From CBDVBD01 sp965372135 (GTDB taxonomy: Bacteria; Electryoneota; RPQS01; CBDVBD01): a DNA stretch of 6,936 nucleotides. Location: contig CBDVBD010000165.1 in NCBI GenBank assembly GCA_965372135.1, forward strand, positions 1 through 6,936, written 5' to 3'. Shown one piece after another: positions 1 to 5,041 of the stretch; position 1 is the stretch's first letter; each line of letters starts with the position of its first letter. Below the pieces are notes generated by a model. It worked only from the letters and a program-made list of their open reading frames with translations, searched no databases and was not told the DNA's origin. The position numbers and the translations under genes were made by a program.

Positions 1-4
1 AAAT

Positions 5-54
5 TGTCAACCATGTCCTGAAACATCTGTAAACTATCTTATGATACTGTACAC
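5..54. repeat. Spaced direct repeats, possible transposon end
   Basis: Two 17-base segments, at 5-21 and 28-44, match at 12 of 17 positions and start exactly 23 bases apart. Both have the form TGT-N-AAC-N-AT...TGA. A shorter third relative (TGTACACC) begins at 48. Regularly spaced repeats of this kind are typical of transposase-binding sites at insertion-sequence ends, and the wording resembles ends I associate with IS481/IS21-like elements, but that is from memory. No transposase gene is in the window, so an element would have to extend left of base 1. Chance similarity or a regulator-binding array are alternatives. Confidence 0.3.
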
Positions 55-100
55 CCTCACCTGACACTATCAAAATCAACATCGGCTCGGTGGGAGCTCG

Positions 101-153
101 TCTTTGGAGTGCGCAAGCTTGCTTGCGCCTTGGAAACGGGAAGCTTGCTTCCC
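101..153. repeat. Composite double-hairpin repeat, copy 1
   Basis: This starts with TCTTTGGAGTGCGC (101-114) and contains two tight perfect hairpins. The first is GCGCAAGC-TT-GCTTGCGC at 111-128 (8-bp stem, 2-base loop). The second is GGGAAGC-TT-GCTTCCC at 138-153 (7-bp stem, 2-base loop). The same opening 14 bases and the same 16-base second hairpin occur at 4341-4391 with almost identical spacing, so this is a dispersed repeat family. It resembles REP/BIME-type extragenic palindromes. No repeat-associated transposase is visible. Confidence 0.75.
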
Positions 154-167
154 ATTTAATATAAATC

Positions 168-203
168 GAGCGGTGCGGGCTTCGAGCCCCGCCGCTCAGT
201 TTT
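168..203. terminator. GC-rich hairpin with short T run, possible terminator
   Basis: GAGCGG at 168-173 pairs with CCGCTC at 192-197. The inner arm around 177-181 pairs with 185-190 with one bulge, closing on a small TCG loop. The stem is followed two bases later by four T residues (200-203). It could end a transcript from a gene left of the window and insulate the gene at 232. The short T run makes it a weak intrinsic terminator, and it may simply be another palindromic repeat. Confidence 0.35.
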
Positions 204-231
204 GTGAACAAAAATATTTCAAGGTGTTAAT

Positions 232-933
232 ATGAGAAAGCAGGGTATTTGCGCATATTGCGGGGAGAAGGACTTTGTAGAATCAGACCATGTTCCTCCT
301 AGAGGTTTTTTTTCAAAGCCACTTCCATCGGTAGGCATCATTACTGTGCCATGCTGTGACAAATGTAATGATCGAATTGCAAATTCGAGGTATGATGAGA
401 CTGTAAGAAACATCATAAGCTATTGTGCTGACAGTGATCATCCTGCAATTGTAGAAGACATCAGCAGAAGAAGGATTGAATCATTACGATGGGGTCGGCA
501 ATCTAATCTGAGTCACTTATTAGAAATTACAGAACTATTACAGCCTGTCACGGACTCAGGCATTTATCTGCCTGAACAACCTGCTTTTGATCTTGATATT
601 CCAAGATTTAATATCTTTTTTGATAGAATGACTCGAGCACTTCATTATTATGAGACTGGGGAGATTATTAATGAGCAAAGGGTAGAATGGGAACCTTATC
701 CATCACTACTATTTCAAAAAAAAGAAAAAATCTTAGAAATACTTGAAAGAGCTGCAGGTAAGATTAATAAAATAGGAACGTTTGATGAATTTATATATGC
801 CAGATTTCAACATCCAGAATTGAAAAGCTATTTTTGGATTATGTGGTTTTATGAGAAATTATTAGTATTTACTTGGACCAAACCATCAAAGAGGATAGAT
901 CAAGAAGGCGTTCCCGATTTTATTTCGCCCTGA
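232..933 (+). CDS. HNH-like zinc-motif protein of unknown function (DHVPP type)
   Basis: This 233-residue protein has an N-terminal zinc-binding layout related to HNH nucleases: C7-x2-C10, then D19-H20 in a DHVPPRGFF segment, then C42-x2-C45-N46. In HNH folds the two Cys pairs hold a structural zinc and the DH histidine is catalytic. The last conserved His/Asn position is not obvious here, so nuclease activity is inferred only. The remaining ~185 residues are charged and aromatic-rich with no signal peptide or membrane segment, and I do not recognise a second domain. The start is well supported by AAGGTG at 221-226, five bases before the ATG. The gene is much more A/T-rich than the rest (17 G+C of 60 at 721-780, against 36 of 60 at 2221-2280 in clpB), which suggests horizontal acquisition. 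The stop codon lies inside a palindromic repeat (926-970), so the last residues may come from that repeat. Confidence 0.75.
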   Translation: MRKQGICAYCGEKDFVESDHVPPRGFFSKPLPSVGIITVPCCDKCNDRIANSRYDETVRNIISYCADSDHPAIVEDISRRRIESLRWGRQSNLSHLLEITELLQPVTDSGIYLPEQPAFDLDIPRFNIFFDRMTRALHYYETGEIINEQRVEWEPYPSLLFQKKEKILEILERAAGKINKIGTFDEFIYARFQHPELKSYFWIMWFYEKLLVFTWTKPSKRIDQEGVPDFISP

Positions 934-970
934 AAGGGCACAACAGAGTAGCCCAGGGCAACGCCCTGGG
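926..970. repeat. Double-hairpin repeat containing the stop codon of the HNH-like gene
   Basis: There are two small hairpins in tandem: GCCCT-GAA-AGGGC (927-939), then CCCAGGGC-AAC-GCCCTGGG (952-970). The TGA stop of the preceding gene (931-933) sits in the first hairpin. From memory, closely similar paired palindromes are scattered in many environmental bacterial genomes; no search was run. In RNA it could protect or end the upstream transcript, but there is no T run, so a classical intrinsic terminator is unlikely. Confidence 0.7.
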
Positions 971-995
971 TAAGTGGAATCCACCAATCCCCCCT

Positions 996-1024
996 CTTTT
1001 CCCCACTTGAAAAGGGGGGAAAAG
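996..1024. repeat. Inverted repeat, C-rich/G-rich arms
   Basis: CTTTTCCCC at 996-1004 is the exact reverse complement of GGGGAAAAG at 1016-1024, giving a 9-bp stem with an 11-base loop. A strong C6 run (989-994) and a G6 run (1014-1019) flank and overlap it, so alternative pairings exist. It is distinct in sequence from the repeats on either side. No function is evident beyond extragenic palindrome. Confidence 0.6.
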
Positions 1025-1029
1025 ACTGG

Positions 1030-1050
1030 ATCCCGCATCAAGTGCGGGAT
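1030..1050. repeat. Inverted repeat (ATCCCGCA / TGCGGGAT)
   Basis: A perfect 8-bp stem (1030-1037 with 1043-1050) closes a five-base TCAAG loop and is followed by GACA. From memory this resembles a widespread extragenic repeat written as ATCCCG...CGGGATGACA. It lies 33 bases before the start codon of the truncated clpB copy, so it may have supplied or disrupted the leader there. Confidence 0.6.
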
Positions 1051-1083
1051 GACATAAAAACCAAACGAGTTATGGTGTAAATA

Positions 1084-1176
1084 ATGAACTTAGATAAATG
1101 GACAATAAAAGCGCAAGAAGCCCTACAGAGGGCACAGACCGAAGCCCGGGATCATAAACGGCAATCCCCCACTTTA
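1084..1176 (+). pseudogene. Truncated 5' copy of clpB
   Basis: The first 69 bases (1084-1152) align without gaps to the start of the intact clpB (1693-1761) with 62 identities, and the encoded 23 residues are identical. All seven substitutions, in six codons, are synonymous. Six leader bases (ATGGTG) before each start also match. Beyond codon 23 the relationship fades, and clpB sequence is gone by 1177, where an inverted repeat of the GIY-YIG unit begins. The frame stays open through that repeat to a TAA at 1240-1242, which would give a 52-residue peptide, but only the first part resembles ClpB and none of its domains is complete. The exclusively synonymous divergence suggests both copies were once full functional alleles, pointing to recombination with a diverged clpB rather than a recent local slip. 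Confidence 0.8.
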
Positions 1177-1203
1177 GTCATCCTGAACGCAGTGAAGGAT
1201 CTC
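1177..1203 (+). repeat. 27-bp palindromic repeat, copy R1
   Basis: This reads GTCATCCTGAACG... with arms ATCCT (1180-1184) and AGGAT (1196-1200) around an 11-base loop. It differs from the reverse complement of copy R4 at only two positions. Those two changes fall in opposite arms and preserve pairing. It marks the point where clpB-like sequence ends. Confidence 0.8.
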
Positions 1204-1276
1204 TCTTCACCATTTCATGTTCAAATAAAACATAGCATATAAACCCGAATATTCGATACTATTGCAAGGAATTCGA

Positions 1277-1570
1277 ATGGGCGATTATTATGTCTATATC
1301 ATGACAAACAAATCCGGAACCCTGTACACCGGAATGACAAATGATTTAGCTCGCCGCGTATATAAACATAAGAATAAGTTATTTCCCGGTTTCACACGAA
1401 AATATAACATAACAAAATTAGTATATTATGACGTTTTAGAAAATCCCTATGACGCCATAGTTGCTGAGAAAAGAATTAAAGGGTGGAGACGAGAGAAGAA
1501 GATTAAACTAATAGCTGATTTTAATCCTGAGTGGAGAGACTTGGGAGTTGATGTGCTTGGGGAAGGATGA
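1277..1570 (+). CDS. GIY-YIG nuclease-superfamily protein, YhbQ/COG2827-like
   Basis: This small single-domain GIY-YIG protein has 97 residues from the chosen start, the usual length for the YhbQ-like group. The motif appears as YYVYIM (residues 4-9) and LYTG (16-19). It is followed by the Arg-containing helix DLARRVYKHK (23-32; R26/R27 and H31) and the metal-binding Glu helix AEKRIKGWRR with E64. All expected catalytic positions are therefore present. Family members are generally predicted DNA nucleases of poorly known function. ATG at 1277 is preferred over TTG at 1262 because AAGGA at 1266-1270 lies six bases upstream of the ATG. The TGA stop (1568-1570) shares its last two bases with repeat R2. 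The gene is the only cargo of a repeat-bounded unit and may take part in spreading the repeats, but nothing here proves that. Confidence 0.88.
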   Translation: MGDYYVYIMTNKSGTLYTGMTNDLARRVYKHKNKLFPGFTRKYNITKLVYYDVLENPYDAIVAEKRIKGWRREKKIKLIADFNPEWRDLGVDVLGEG

Positions 1571-1674
1571 GATTCTTCACTACGTTCAGAATGACTCCTC
1601 AATAGTCACCCTGAGCGAAGCGAAGGGTCTCATGACAGTGTAGAAAAGAGATTCTTCACTGCGTTCAGAATGAC
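1569..1674. repeat. Cluster of three 27-bp palindromic repeats (R2, R3, R4)
   Basis: R2 (1569-1595) and R4 (1648-1674) are inverted relative to R1; R3 (1605-1631) is in the R1 orientation. Read in one orientation the arms are ATTCT/AGAAT in R2 and R4, ACCCT/AGGGT in R3 and ATCCT/AGGAT in R1, so each arm change is matched in the partner arm. This covariation supports a selected hairpin. Neighbouring opposite copies could also pair with each other as longer stems. R4 ends 18 bases before the clpB start codon, so the cluster forms the immediate clpB leader. Confidence 0.8.
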
Positions 1675-1692
1675 AAAAAATGGTGATAGATT

Positions 1693-4296
1693 ATGAACTT
1701 AGATAAATGGACAATAAAAGCGCAGGAAGCGCTGCAGCGGGCACAGACCGAAGCCAGAGACCGCAATCAGCAAGCTCTAGTGCCCATGCACCTGCTATAC
1801 GGAATGCTGGATGATCCGGATGGGATCGTACCCGATATCCTGCGGAAAATCGGGTTGGATTACAACCAAGCCCGGTCGGAAATCGAACAGGAATTGACCC
1901 GGCTACCGCAAGTCACCGGCGAAGGCGCCGGACGAACCCACTTGTCCCCGGAACTGAACGAGGTCATGGAGCAAGCCCTGAAGGAAATGACCCAGCTCCA
2001 GGATGAGTATGTTTCGGTGGAACACCTGCTTTTGGCAATGGCGGAACATCCGAAAGATCCGGCAAGTGCTTTGTTAAAGAAATGGGGGTTGCGCCGTGAC
2101 CGGATTATGAAGGCGTTGATGGATATTCGCGGCAGCCAACGGGTAACCGACCAGGACCCGGAAGGCAAATACAAAGCCTTGGAACGCTACAGCCGCGACC
2201 TGTGCGACCTAGCTCGCCAGGGTAAACTGGATCCGGTGATCGGGCGTGACGAGGAAATCCGGCGGGTGCTGCAGGTATTGTCCCGCCGCACCAAGAACAA
2301 CCCAGTATTGATCGGCGAACCGGGAGTGGGGAAGACCGCTATCGCCGAAGGCATCGCCCACCGCATCGTAGAAGGCGACATACCGGAAAACCTGAAATCG
2401 AAACGTCTGGTAGCGCTGGATTTGGGAGCGTTAATCGCCGGCGCCAAGTTCCGAGGGGAATTCGAGGAACGCTTGAAAGCAGTGCTGAAAGAAATCAGCA
2501 AAAGCGACGGCGAAATCATCCTGTTTATCGACGAACTGCATACGTTGGTGGGAGCCGGCAAAGCGGAAGGATCCATGGATGCCTCCAACATGTTGAAGCC
2601 AGCACTGGCAAAGGGCGAATTACGCACCATAGGTGCCACTACATTGGACGAATACCGAAAACACATCGAGAAGGATGCAGCACTGGAGCGCCGCTTCCAG
2701 CCGGTGATAGTGAGTGAACCATCGGTGGAAGACACCATATCCATACTTCGCGGATTGCGTGAAAAATACGAAATACACCACGGGGTGAGGATCACCGATT
2801 CGGCGCTGGTATCTGCAGCGGTGCTGTCCCATCGTTACATTTCCGACCGGTTTCTACCTGATAAAGCCATTGACCTGATTGACGAAGCCGCCTCGAAACT
2901 ACGTATCGAAATCGATTCCATGCCGGAAGAGTTAGACGAAGTGGAACGCCGGATTCGCCAGTTGGAAATCGAGCGAGAAGGCATCAAACGTGACAGGAAT
3001 AAATCATCCAAAGAACGGCTGACGAAGCTCGAAGAAGAAGTTTCCGAATTGAAATCGCAAGCCAAAGACCTGCGGGAACATTGGCGAAAGGAAAAGGAAA
3101 TCATCGCTGCTATCCGCCAATTGAAGGAGCAGATTGAACAAGCCAATACTGACGAAGCACAAGCGGAACGGGATAACGATCTGCGCAAAGTGTCCGAAAT
3201 CCGCTATGGTGTGTTAACCGACTTAAATAAGCGATTGGATGAGAAGAAAGCAGATTTAACCGAACTGCAAAAAGACCGGTGCATGTTGAAGGAGGAAGTG
3301 GATGAGGAAGATATCGCCAACGTGGTATCCCTGTGGACGAAGATTCCGGTGTCGCGGATGTTGGAAAGTGAACGGGAGAAGCTGATACATATGGAAGACC
3401 GGTTACACCAGCGTATAATTGGTCAGGATGAAGCGGTTACGGCGGTGTCCAATGCTATCCGTAGAGGTCGAGCCGGTTTGTCCGAAGAGAACCGTCCGAT
3501 TGGGTCATTCATATTCTTAGGACCGTCTGGAGTGGGGAAGACCGAACTAGCACGGGCGTTGGCAGAATTCCTGTTCGACGACGAAAACGCCATGGTGCGC
3601 ATTGATATGTCCGAGTACATGGAACGGCATTCCGTGTCGCGTCTGGTGGGCGCCCCTCCAGGATATGTGGGCTACGAGGAAGGCGGTCAATTAACTGAAT
3701 CAGTACGACGGAAACCCTATGCAGTGATACTACTGGACGAAATCGAAAAAGCCCATCCCGATGTGTTCAACGTGCTGTTACAGGTGCTGGACGACGGCAG
3801 ATTAACTGATAATCAGGGTCGTACCGTAAATTTCAAGAATACGGTGATCATTATGACATCGAACTTAGGATCAGCAATGATCAGGGAAAGAGCTGAACAG
3901 GGTCAGGAATTAGATGATGAGATTAAAGAACGCATGCGAATGATGCTTCGGGAAACGCTGAAGCCCGAATTCCTGAATCGAATCGACGAAGTGCTGATTT
4001 TCCGGTCGTTGAGCAAGGAAAACCTACAGAGCATCGTGGAAATCCAAATCGAACGCTTGCGACAGAAAGTTATTGCTCAGGGCATGGATCTGGAATTGAA
4101 AAACGGTGCGGTGGATTTCCTGCTGGATCATGGTTATGATCCCGCCTATGGCGCACGACCGTTGAAACGTGCGCTGCAGCATTACATCACAGATCAATTA
4201 GCCAATCGCATCTTAGCCGGTGATTTCGGTCCTGGTGATCGTATTGTGGTGGAAAAAAAGGATGATTCCCTTGATTTTGTGCGATTAAATGATTAA
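1693..4296 (+). CDS. clpB: ATP-dependent protein disaggregase ClpB (Hsp100)
   Basis: ClpB is a cytosolic hexameric AAA+ chaperone that threads aggregated proteins through its pore together with DnaK. Its 867 residues match the usual family length. The order is an N-terminal Clp-N double repeat (about 1-145), NBD1 with Walker A GEPGVGKT (208-215), pore loop GAKFRG (F253), Walker B LFIDE (277-281) and arginine fingers R333/R334. A coiled-coil M domain follows at about 410-535, rich in Glu/Lys/Arg. NBD2 has Walker A GPSGVGKT (610-617), pore loop GYVG (Y658), Walker B LLDE (680-683) and R763 in FLNRID. The M domain separates it from ClpA and ClpC. NBD1 has Phe where E. coli has Tyr, a conservative aromatic change. 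The ribosome site is weak (GGTG at 1682-1685). No CIRCE operator is seen. The leader is made of repeats, so the promoter may lie inside or upstream of the inserted unit. The gene appears monocistronic, with a terminator at 4301. Confidence 0.98.
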   Translation: MNLDKWTIKAQEALQRAQTEARDRNQQALVPMHLLYGMLDDPDGIVPDILRKIGLDYNQARSEIEQELTRLPQVTGEGAGRTHLSPELNEVMEQALKEMTQLQDEYVSVEHLLLAMAEHPKDPASALLKKWGLRRDRIMKALMDIRGSQRVTDQDPEGKYKALERYSRDLCDLARQGKLDPVIGRDEEIRRVLQVLSRRTKNNPVLIGEPGVGKTAIAEGIAHRIVEGDIPENLKSKRLVALDLGALIAGAKFRGEFEERLKAVLKEISKSDGEIILFIDELHTLVGAGKAEGSMDASNMLKPALAKGELRTIGATTLDEYRKHIEKDAALERRFQPVIVSEPSVEDTISILRGLREKYEIHHGVRITDSALVSAAVLSHRYISDRFLPDKAIDLIDEAASKLRIEIDSMPEELDEVERRIRQLEIEREGIKRDRNKSSKERLTKLEEEVSELKSQAKDLREHWRKEKEIIAAIRQLKEQIEQANTDEAQAERDNDLRKVSEIRYGVLTDLNKRLDEKKADLTELQKDRCMLKEEVDEEDIANVVSLWTKIPVSRMLESEREKLIHMEDRLHQRIIGQDEAVTAVSNAIRRGRAGLSEENRPIGSFIFLGPSGVGKTELARALAEFLFDDENAMVRIDMSEYMERHSVSRLVGAPPGYVGYEEGGQLTESVRRKPYAVILLDEIEKAHPDVFNVLLQVLDDGRLTDNQGRTVNFKNTVIIMTSNLGSAMIRERAEQGQELDDEIKERMRMMLRETLKPEFLNRIDEVLIFRSLSKENLQSIVEIQIERLRQKVIAQGMDLELKNGAVDFLLDHGYDPAYGARPLKRALQHYITDQLANRILAGDFGPGDRIVVEKKDDSLDFVRLND

Positions 4297-4300
4297 TTTT

Positions 4301-4335
4301 ATCCCCATGCTGAACGGTCGGCATGGGGATTTTTT
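4301..4335 (+). terminator. Intrinsic terminator of clpB
   Basis: ATCCCCATGC (4301-4310) pairs perfectly with GCATGGGGAT (4321-4330) around a ten-base loop, and the stem runs directly into TTTTTT (4330-4335). It begins four bases after the clpB stop codon. It separates clpB transcription from the operon that starts at 4466. Confidence 0.93.
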
Positions 4336-4340
4336 ATAGT

Positions 4341-4446
4341 TCTTTGGAGTGCGCTCCTAAGGGGCGCTTTATCGCGGGAAGCTTGCTTCCCGCTACTGAA
4401 GCAGGCTTTATAATCTAAAAATGATAGCAAGCTATCGTACTCCAAA
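4341..4446. repeat. Composite hairpin repeat, copy 2, with inverted ends
   Basis: TTTGGAGTGCG (4343-4353) at the left and CGTACTCCAAA (4436-4446) at the right are inverted repeats matching 10 of 11. Inside are three hairpins: GCGCTCC-TAA-GGGGCGC (4351-4367, one G-U pair), GCGGGAAGC-TT-GCTTCCCGC (4374-4393) and GATAGC-AA-GCTATC (4423-4436). The first 14 bases and the central hairpin core are identical to copy 1 at 101-153. Copy 1's first hairpin has a different stem but the same foldback layout. This is a miniature extragenic element, and it fills most of the spacer between clpB and the next operon. Confidence 0.75.
4409..4414 (+). promoter_or_regulatory. Possible -10 box for the carbonic anhydrase/methyltransferase operon
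   Basis: There is a perfect TATAAT at 4409-4414, between the second and third hairpins of the composite repeat. It would give a transcript starting near 4421 with a leader of about 45 bases. No good -35 sequence lies 16-18 bases upstream; the nearest partial match, TTGCTT at 4383-4388, is 20 bases away. Since a terminator precedes it and an operon follows, a promoter is needed in this spacer, but the exact site is uncertain. Confidence 0.35.
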
Positions 4447-4465
4447 TTAAAAGATCGGTCTCACA

Positions 4466-5041
4466 ATGATCCTTCCTTACAACAACACCTGGCCCCAAAT
4501 TGCCCCCACAGCTTTCCTGGTGGATAATTGCGACATCATCGGAGATGTAATAATCGGTGAACAATCTAGCGTGTGGTTCCATGCGGTTGTGCGTGGAGAC
4601 ATCCATTACATTCGCATCGGTGATCGTACTAATATTCAGGACTTGAGCGTAGTGCATGTTACGGTGGATACACACCCCACAATCATCGGATCCAATGTCA
4701 CCGTCGGTCACAATGTGGTGCTGCACGGCTGCACTATAGAAGATAATTGCCTGATTGGTATGGGTGCTCGTATCCTGGATGGCGCTGTCATCGGTCACAA
4801 TTCTTTGGTGGCGGCGGGTTCAGTGGTCAAGCAGGGATTCAAAGTACCGTCGGGAGTTTTGGTAGCCGGAGTACCAGCTACCATCCGGCGTGATCTGCGA
4901 CCGGAAGACTTAAGGGAAATCGACCTGTCGGCTCTGCGTTATATTGACTATTCAGCTAAATATCTTTCGGGTGGTTATAGAGGTCAGATTGTTCCTGAAG
5001 AGGTTCGGATAAACAATGACCGAAAAACAATCACTAATTGA
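4466..5041 (+). CDS. Gamma-class carbonic anhydrase-like protein (YrdA/PaaY family)
   Basis: This 191-residue left-handed beta-helix protein has hexapeptide-type repeats (for example DVIIGEQSSV, TIIGSNVTVG, CLIGMGARIL) from about residue 12 to 145. Gamma carbonic anhydrase features are clear. R43 and D45 sit in the VVRGD motif, NIQD includes Q58, and three histidines are in the zinc-ligand positions: H64 (VVHV), H82 (VGHN) and H87 (LHGC). The family hydrates CO2 as a trimer with metal at subunit interfaces; many YrdA-type members lack proven activity, so catalysis is probable but not shown. There is no signal peptide, so it should be cytoplasmic. The ribosome site before the ATG is poor. The 3' end overlaps the next gene by 26 bases, which implies co-transcription and translational coupling with the homocysteine methyltransferase module. 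Confidence 0.93.
   Translation: MILPYNNTWPQIAPTAFLVDNCDIIGDVIIGEQSSVWFHAVVRGDIHYIRIGDRTNIQDLSVVHVTVDTHPTIIGSNVTVGHNVVLHGCTIEDNCLIGMGARILDGAVIGHNSLVAAGSVVKQGFKVPSGVLVAGVPATIRRDLRPEDLREIDLSALRYIDYSAKYLSGGYRGQIVPEEVRINNDRKTITN

Larger units (their letters stand above)
1177..1674. mobile_element. GIY-YIG gene unit bounded by 27-bp inverted repeats
   Basis: The unit begins with a 27-base repeat (1177-1203) and ends with its inverted copy (1648-1674), matching at 25 of 27 positions. GTCAT opens the left end and ATGAC closes the right. Two further copies of the same repeat lie inside at the right (1569-1595 inverted, 1605-1631 direct). The only gene carried is the GIY-YIG protein at 1277-1570. It sits exactly between a broken clpB start and the intact clpB, so it behaves like an inserted segment. 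No transposase and no clear target-site duplication are visible, so the mobility mechanism is unknown and 'mobile' is an inference. Confidence 0.5.

Noticed and set aside
1262..1276. Upstream TTG start for the GIY-YIG gene adding five residues
   Set aside because: AAGGA at 1266-1270 is placed for the ATG at 1277, and the family normally begins just before the YVYIM strand.
1569..1674. CRISPR array
   Set aside because: The repeats alternate in orientation, have unequal short gaps (9 and 16 bases) and no cas genes; they are dispersed palindromes.
1571..1692. CIRCE or HrcA operator before clpB
   Set aside because: No TTAGCACTC-N9-GAGTGCTAA or close variant is present; the palindromes there belong to the 27-bp repeat family.
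2130..2160. Internal translation start giving a short ClpB isoform, as in E. coli
   Set aside because: The residue corresponding to E. coli Val149 is encoded by GTA here, not a start codon, and no ribosome site is evident.
2187..2795. Long antisense open frames inside clpB, including 2835-3188, 1860-2174 and 3423-3620
   Set aside because: They mirror the codon pattern of a fully conserved ClpB, have low-complexity Ser/Arg-rich products and show no family motif.
4337..4465. Cobalamin or SAM riboswitch before the methyltransferase operon
   Set aside because: The spacer is filled by the composite hairpin repeat and is too short for a cobalamin riboswitch; no B12-box or SAM-box pattern was seen.
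4415..4798. Antisense open frame over the carbonic anhydrase gene
   Set aside because: The sense strand encodes complete hexapeptide repeats and metal ligands; the antisense product is not recognisable.
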